Positions 58,993 through 64,000 of a stretch of 64,000 nt of DNA are shown piece after piece. Each line of letters opens with the position of its first letter. Position 1 is the stretch's first letter. The DNA comes from Welwitschia mirabilis (taxonomy: Eukaryota > Gnetophyta > Gnetopsida > Welwitschiales): positions 47,736,809 through 47,800,808 of the forward strand of contig JBOZIK010000001.1 in assembly GCA_051453625.1 (NCBI GenBank), given 5' to 3'. A program made the translations under genes and the position numbers. The notes below the pieces were generated by a model, which was not told where the DNA came from, did no database searches, and was given only the letters and a program-made list of their open reading frames with translations.

Positions 58993-59744
58993 NNNNNNNN
59001 NNNNNNNNNNNNNNNNNNNNNNNNNNNNNNNNNNNNNNNNNNNNNNNNNNNNNNNNNNNNNNNNNNNNNNNNNNNNNNNNNNNNNNNNNNNNNNNNNNNN
59101 NNNNNNNNNNNNNNNNNNNNNNNNNNNNNNNNNNNNNNNNNNNNNNNNNNNNNNNNNNNNNNNNNNNNNNNNNNNNNNNNNNNNNNNNNNNNNNNNNNNN
59201 NNNNNNNNNNNNNNNNNNNNNNNNNNNNNNNNNNNNNNNNNNNNNNNNNNNNNNNNNNNNNNNNNNNNNNNNNNNNNNNNNNNNNNNNNNNNNNNNNNNN
59301 NNNNNNNNNNNNNNNNNNNNNNNNNNNNNNNNNNNNNNNNNNNNNNNNNNNNNNNNNNNNNNNNNNNNNNNNNNNNNNNNNNNNNNNNNNNNNNNNNNNN
59401 NNNNNNNNNNNNNNNNNNNNNNNNNNNNNNNNNNNNNNNNNNNNNNNNNNNNNNNNNNNNNNNNNNNNNNNNNNNNNNNNNNNNNNNNNNNNNNNNNNNN
59501 NNNNNNNNNNNNNNNNNNNNNNNNNNNNNNNNNNNNNNNNNNNNNNNNNNNNNNNNNNNNNNNNNNNNNNNNNNNNNNNNNNNNNNNNNNNNNNNNNNNN
59601 NNNNNNNNNNNNNNNNNNNNNNNNNNNNNNNNNNNNNNNNNNNNNNNNNNNNNNNNNNNNNNNNNNNNNNNNNNNNNNNNNNNNNNNNNNNNNNNNNNNN
59701 NNNNNNNNNNNNNNNNNNNNNNNNNNNNNNNNNNNNNNNNNNNN
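58993..59744. other. Assembly gap (752 N)
   Basis: N run between unclassified DNA and a gypsy gag remnant. Confidence 0.95.
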
Positions 59745-61000
59745 AGTGTACATAATGCTTACTTTTCATGGATCTTTTTCACATAATTTAGAAGTAGAAG
59801 TAGATGTAGTATGGGCCTTGGCCAATTTTACTTCTTTGATTACTTTCACCATCTTTCTCAGAAGTGGTCTATCACTGTCACTACTAGCTTCATCATCATA
59901 GATATTTTATTTTTGTTTGCCCTCTTAATGTTTTATATGATTTAGTTCTCTTAATGATTATTCAAGGGTCTTCTTTTCTCTTGGTTTAGGCCATAATTGA
60001 CTAAGTTCAACTAAATCATGCAAATGTTGTCATGCTTCATTGGTTGTGTGTTGAAATAAACTCCCTTCACAAGATAAATCCACCATTTGTTTTGTTGCAC
60101 TAATTAGGCTATTATAGAAGTGGTAGATCAATTCTTCTTACTTGAATTCATCTATAGGATTGGTTAAAACTAGAATTAGGAATCTTTCTTATGAAGAAGC
60201 TTAATCTTCATTATCTTTTTGTTGAAAATTGGTCACCTGATGATGTCTTTACCTAAGAATGTTTCGACTAATGAATTGTTTGAAAAAGCTTTCTTTGGTA
60301 TCTTTCCAAGTTTTAAGGCTCTTATGGGGTAAGCTCTTAAGTGAATTTTTAGCTTTTCCACTTAACGTGTAGGGAAATACTATCATGTAATTCCTATACA
60401 TTAGGGCTTCTTTCCATTAGATGTGAGCATCAATTGTTCTATGACAACGATATGTTCATACGGATCCTCGTGAGTTTCTCCATAGAAAGAGGAATAAGCA
60501 TTAAGATTTTTGATTTCTATGTCATCCCCAATAGGAAGCTCAAAAGGGTTATGGGTTTTTGTAAGTTTTGATTCATATTTGTCTTGAAGGATTGGTTGAA
60601 CAATACCATTAGAATTTGAAGACATTGTGGGGTATGGTAAATAGGGAGGGCTTTCACTTAAGCGTTTAATATCTAATGAATAATAAGTTGAAACTTATTT
60701 ATCAAAAGAAATTAAGATAGGCCTAGAAGGACTTGTATATGAGGAGGTGGTTTTTATTTCAAGAGGATGTTTTGAAATTTTAGAAGATGGCTCAGTAGAT
60801 AATGAAACACTTTTAAAACGCAAACTAAGATCTTCTATCAAATCGGATTCATCAATTTCAGATTTAATATAAAGTTGCTCACCTCTGGTCCTTGAGTTAT
60901 AAATTTGAACACCTTGTTGAATTATCTTTTGCAAAAATTGCTTTTCACATTGATAACATATCTTTTTCCCTTTCTCTTTAGGATTTGATGGCATTACCTT
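59745..61000 (-). pseudogene. Ty3/gypsy gag
   Basis: Begins at the ATG at 60992-60994 (MPSNPKEKGKKICYQCEKQF) and stays open to 60695. A stop follows, then MSSNSNGIVQPILQ (60625) opens a second frame to 60401, with DPYEHIVVIEQL near 60450 matching the EDP-HL block. Below 60400, in several frames, come SGKAKIHL, a weak W/F-rich block, KQMVDLSCEGSLF (about 60050) and a P-R-KRR end. This is the plant retrotransposon gag layout and a relative of the gag at 1-720. Several stops and shifts make it non-functional. Confidence 0.8.
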
Positions 61001-61388
61001 GCTTGATCTAAAATAGAAATTAAACCTTTTAAGTAATCTTCAGGTTCACATTAAAGTGCAAGGAGTAGATCTAATGGCTAAGAGTGATGTTTATTCTTGG
61101 AATCTTCACTTAGAATCCAAGAAAAAGACACCAAAAGGCTTCTTGCTATGTGGTAACCAGATTGCATAAGGCATAATAAGGTACCTAACAAGGCTAATGT
61201 ACTTCTTCAAGTGTGGTGTAGATCCAAAGAATAATTACCACTCGAAGAGGGTACTTTGAATGAAAAGAGAATAGAGAGAGAAAACACAAGTTGTAATAAA
61301 AGAGGCACACAACACAAACAACAAGTCAAAACAATGTGTTACCCTCTAAAGATGAATAATCTTGCTTAGATAGGGGTATACCTTAGAG
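61001..61388 (-). other. Gypsy leader
   Basis: Upstream of the gag ATG in minus sense. Purine-rich, no coding frame. No PBS was identified before the gap. Confidence 0.45.
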
Positions 61389-62148
61389 NNNNNNNNNNNN
61401 NNNNNNNNNNNNNNNNNNNNNNNNNNNNNNNNNNNNNNNNNNNNNNNNNNNNNNNNNNNNNNNNNNNNNNNNNNNNNNNNNNNNNNNNNNNNNNNNNNNN
61501 NNNNNNNNNNNNNNNNNNNNNNNNNNNNNNNNNNNNNNNNNNNNNNNNNNNNNNNNNNNNNNNNNNNNNNNNNNNNNNNNNNNNNNNNNNNNNNNNNNNN
61601 NNNNNNNNNNNNNNNNNNNNNNNNNNNNNNNNNNNNNNNNNNNNNNNNNNNNNNNNNNNNNNNNNNNNNNNNNNNNNNNNNNNNNNNNNNNNNNNNNNNN
61701 NNNNNNNNNNNNNNNNNNNNNNNNNNNNNNNNNNNNNNNNNNNNNNNNNNNNNNNNNNNNNNNNNNNNNNNNNNNNNNNNNNNNNNNNNNNNNNNNNNNN
61801 NNNNNNNNNNNNNNNNNNNNNNNNNNNNNNNNNNNNNNNNNNNNNNNNNNNNNNNNNNNNNNNNNNNNNNNNNNNNNNNNNNNNNNNNNNNNNNNNNNNN
61901 NNNNNNNNNNNNNNNNNNNNNNNNNNNNNNNNNNNNNNNNNNNNNNNNNNNNNNNNNNNNNNNNNNNNNNNNNNNNNNNNNNNNNNNNNNNNNNNNNNNN
62001 NNNNNNNNNNNNNNNNNNNNNNNNNNNNNNNNNNNNNNNNNNNNNNNNNNNNNNNNNNNNNNNNNNNNNNNNNNNNNNNNNNNNNNNNNNNNNNNNNNNN
62101 NNNNNNNNNNNNNNNNNNNNNNNNNNNNNNNNNNNNNNNNNNNNNNNN
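61389..62148. other. Assembly gap (760 N)
   Basis: The left flank ends GATAGGGGTATACCTTAGAG. The right flank has GATAGAGGTAGTCCTTAGAG, a near repeat across the gap. Confidence 0.95.
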
Positions 62149-63044
62149 TTGGATAGAGGTAGTCCTTAGAGATAATCTTACCTTTGATCAAAAGGTAAGT
62201 AGATCTCTTTAGATAATCCCCTCAACACAAGTACATTGAACCCATAGGTATTAGATATAAACCAAAAGCAAATAGATGAAATGATAGCATAAAGTTCAAT
62301 CTACTTACTCTTGATTGATTACACTTGATAGCATGTCTTGACATTTCCCAACAATGACCCCTAGATGTTGGTGGCCTAGATTACACTTCAAAAGGAATCA
62401 ATTCTATAAATGATCTGATTGCATTTAGGCTTAGTATAAGGTGATTCAACTAACAAATTTCATATACTTGAGAGAATAAGTTAACATACTAATCAAGCAC
62501 ATGATTTAGAAAGAATGATCTATTGCTAAATTTTTTCGCAATGTTAATTTATGATTTTGATTAATTGGAGTTTACCTGACACTCTCTTCTTAGTGTTAAA
62601 GTTGTTATAGCTAGATTTCGCAAAGTCAAATTAAAAATAGAATGCATTCATACGGCTCATTGCATATTAAACATAAAAGATCATCTTCTTATAAATTTGA
62701 TTTAAATTAAGACGACGAGTTTATTAGATAGCATGAAAAATTAATATGAACACATAATTCAACTAGAAAAAAGAGAATTAAAATTACAACAAACAATGCA
62801 ATTTGAACAAAACCATAATTTATTGAATGAAACAAAGACATTACACTTTATTGATAAATCGACAAATATAAAAAGGCATATTAATATACTACTGGTGATT
62901 TGCTTAACTACAAAAGAGCAAACCTTAATGTGACAAGCAGGACCTTATAAATTACAATGAAATGTATGTCTCTCAAAAGATGCAGACATCCAAGAAGTGC
63001 TAATAAAAAGAATTAGATAAAAAAAAAATAAAAAAGGGATGACA
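62149..63044. other. AT-rich DNA, no gene
   Basis: Possibly leader or LTR of the gypsy element to the left. I see no reading frame or boundary. Confidence 0.3.
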
Positions 63045-63880
63045 TGTTACCAGGACTTATCCCTGTGTTTCTTTCCCGCCGGTCTATTGTGTCTTCTGCC
63101 CTGTTATATCCTCCTTTCTGATGTCATTTCTTTGGCATTCATTACCATTTCTCCCTAATGCGCATTCATTTGCTGTTATCTGCTGGTGTTCCAGTGTTCT
63201 CTTTTTGTTGCCCTAATCTTCTGGCATTCTGGTGTTGTGCCGTCTGATGCGCGTTATCTGTCGTTCTGCCGTCTCTGTGATGGCGCCTCTCACTACCATC
63301 GTCAAGCATTGCTGATTGTCCATCCTCCTATTTTTAGCGCTCCTTGTCTGCTTCACCATTTTGGCGTTTTGCTACCTGTTCTTCCTCTGATCGTCTGTGA
63401 TGTATGCTTTCCCCCGCGCATCACTTCTTTGGTGTGATCTGATGGGTGTGAGCATCGTCGCCTCCTTTATGCCATTGCTTTGGTGTTCCTCGTTGCCCTC
63501 TTGCTTTCTCTTTGATGATCCACCTTCTCCAGTTACCCCTGTTTGTCCCCCGGTTCTCTGTCTCCTCCTGGCCTGTAATCAAATCGTAGCCTCTCTTTTT
63601 ACCGTTTTTTGCTTATGTCTTTTTTATCCCTCCTTTCTTTCATTCCTGAACGCTCCTCCTCCTTTGAATTCCACTCTTCTTTCCCCTACCCTAAACGCGC
63701 CATCTATTTCGCCTCTAGATCTAGCTTTACTATGTGTTGCTCCTCTTTTCCCGTGTGGATCTTGTTTCTTTCAGGCTGTTTCTCTGTTCTGTGGTAAAGC
63801 TTCTTCTATGCTCTTGATCTGCTATGATCTCCATTGATTCGCTCCCCCTTTGAACACTGGATTCCTTGCCTTAAGATAAC
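63045..63880 (+). other. GC-richer pyrimidine-rich block
   Basis: An abrupt rise in GC and plus-strand pyrimidine content starts near 63050. Open frames occur at 63186-63437 (83 codons), 63397-63837 (146) and 63609-63797 (62), rich in Cys, Leu, Ser, Pro and Phe, with no domain. The composition and overlapping open frames resemble the copia leader at 15917-17709 in its sense orientation. The start (TGTTACCAGGACTTATC) is loosely like a decayed TGGTATCAGAGC primer site. It may be the leader of a plus-strand copia, cut by the terminal gap. Confidence 0.35.
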
Positions 63881-64000
63881 NNNNNNNNNNNNNNNNNNNN
63901 NNNNNNNNNNNNNNNNNNNNNNNNNNNNNNNNNNNNNNNNNNNNNNNNNNNNNNNNNNNNNNNNNNNNNNNNNNNNNNNNNNNNNNNNNNNNNNNNNNNN
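63881..64000. other. Assembly gap at window end
   Basis: N to the end of the window. Confidence 0.95.

Noticed and set aside
1-64000. CRISPR arrays, bacterial operons, rRNA or tRNA genes
   Set aside because: No regularly spaced short repeats with unique spacers, no operon structure, and no cloverleaf or rRNA sequence was recognised. The content is plant retrotransposon DNA.

Overview
This window is nuclear DNA from a flowering plant with a repeat-rich genome. It is strongly AT-rich, carries nested LTR retrotransposons of plant-typical lineages, and contains no intact host gene that I can recognise. Nearly every recognisable coding stretch is a decayed gag or pol fragment on the minus strand. 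Stop codons often replace Gln (TAG for CAG), the pattern expected when methylated CHG and CG cytosines deaminate. Eight runs of N interrupt the window (3731-3830, 12136-12235, 32762-33531, 39971-40347, 44502-44511, 45160-45712, 58993-59744, 61389-62148), and it ends in N from 63881.

Layout. 1-1720: minus-strand Ty3/gypsy gag, leader, primer binding site (PBS) and the inner part of a long terminal repeat (LTR). 4468-5420: a second LTR of what looks like the same family, with four tandem units upstream of its TATA box. 5420-8474: mostly featureless, then a GC-richer block. 8475-17910: a Ty1/copia locus with matching 186-bp LTRs at both ends. Inside, two diverged copies (A, 8475-12135; B, 12236-17910) meet at a gap, A lacking the gag end and B lacking the RNase H end. 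18319-19200: coding-like remnant of unknown origin. 20900-23690: decayed minus-strand Ty3/gypsy pol (RT, RNase H, integrase).

23948-38730: two partial, minus-strand Sirevirus-like copia elements (copies 1 and 2), each keeping the 3' LTR, polypurine tract (PPT) and end of an extra ORF. Copy 2's LTR is split by a complete-ended plus-strand Ty3/gypsy element (27879-36009) flanked by ATAGC/ATAGT target duplications. That element has lost most of pol and carries reading frames I cannot name.

45050-56340: the best preserved element, a minus-strand Sirevirus-like copia with both LTRs, PBS, gag, protease, integrase, RT, RNase H, extra ORF and PPT, flanked by a perfect CTTTA duplication. All of its genes are broken. 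56346-58992: short tandem duplications and a probable LTR relic. 59745-61388: Ty3/gypsy gag related to the one at the left edge. 63045-63880: an abrupt GC-richer plus-strand block resembling in composition the copia leader at 15917-17709.

I found no novel functional system. The items most worth checking are: an AGACATCT motif array in the Sirevirus LTRs with a second cluster between pol and the extra ORF; stops shared at the same codons by the two copia copies; the unusually long GC-rich copia leader; the unidentified frames of the plus-strand gypsy element; and N gaps whose flanks suggest false gaps.
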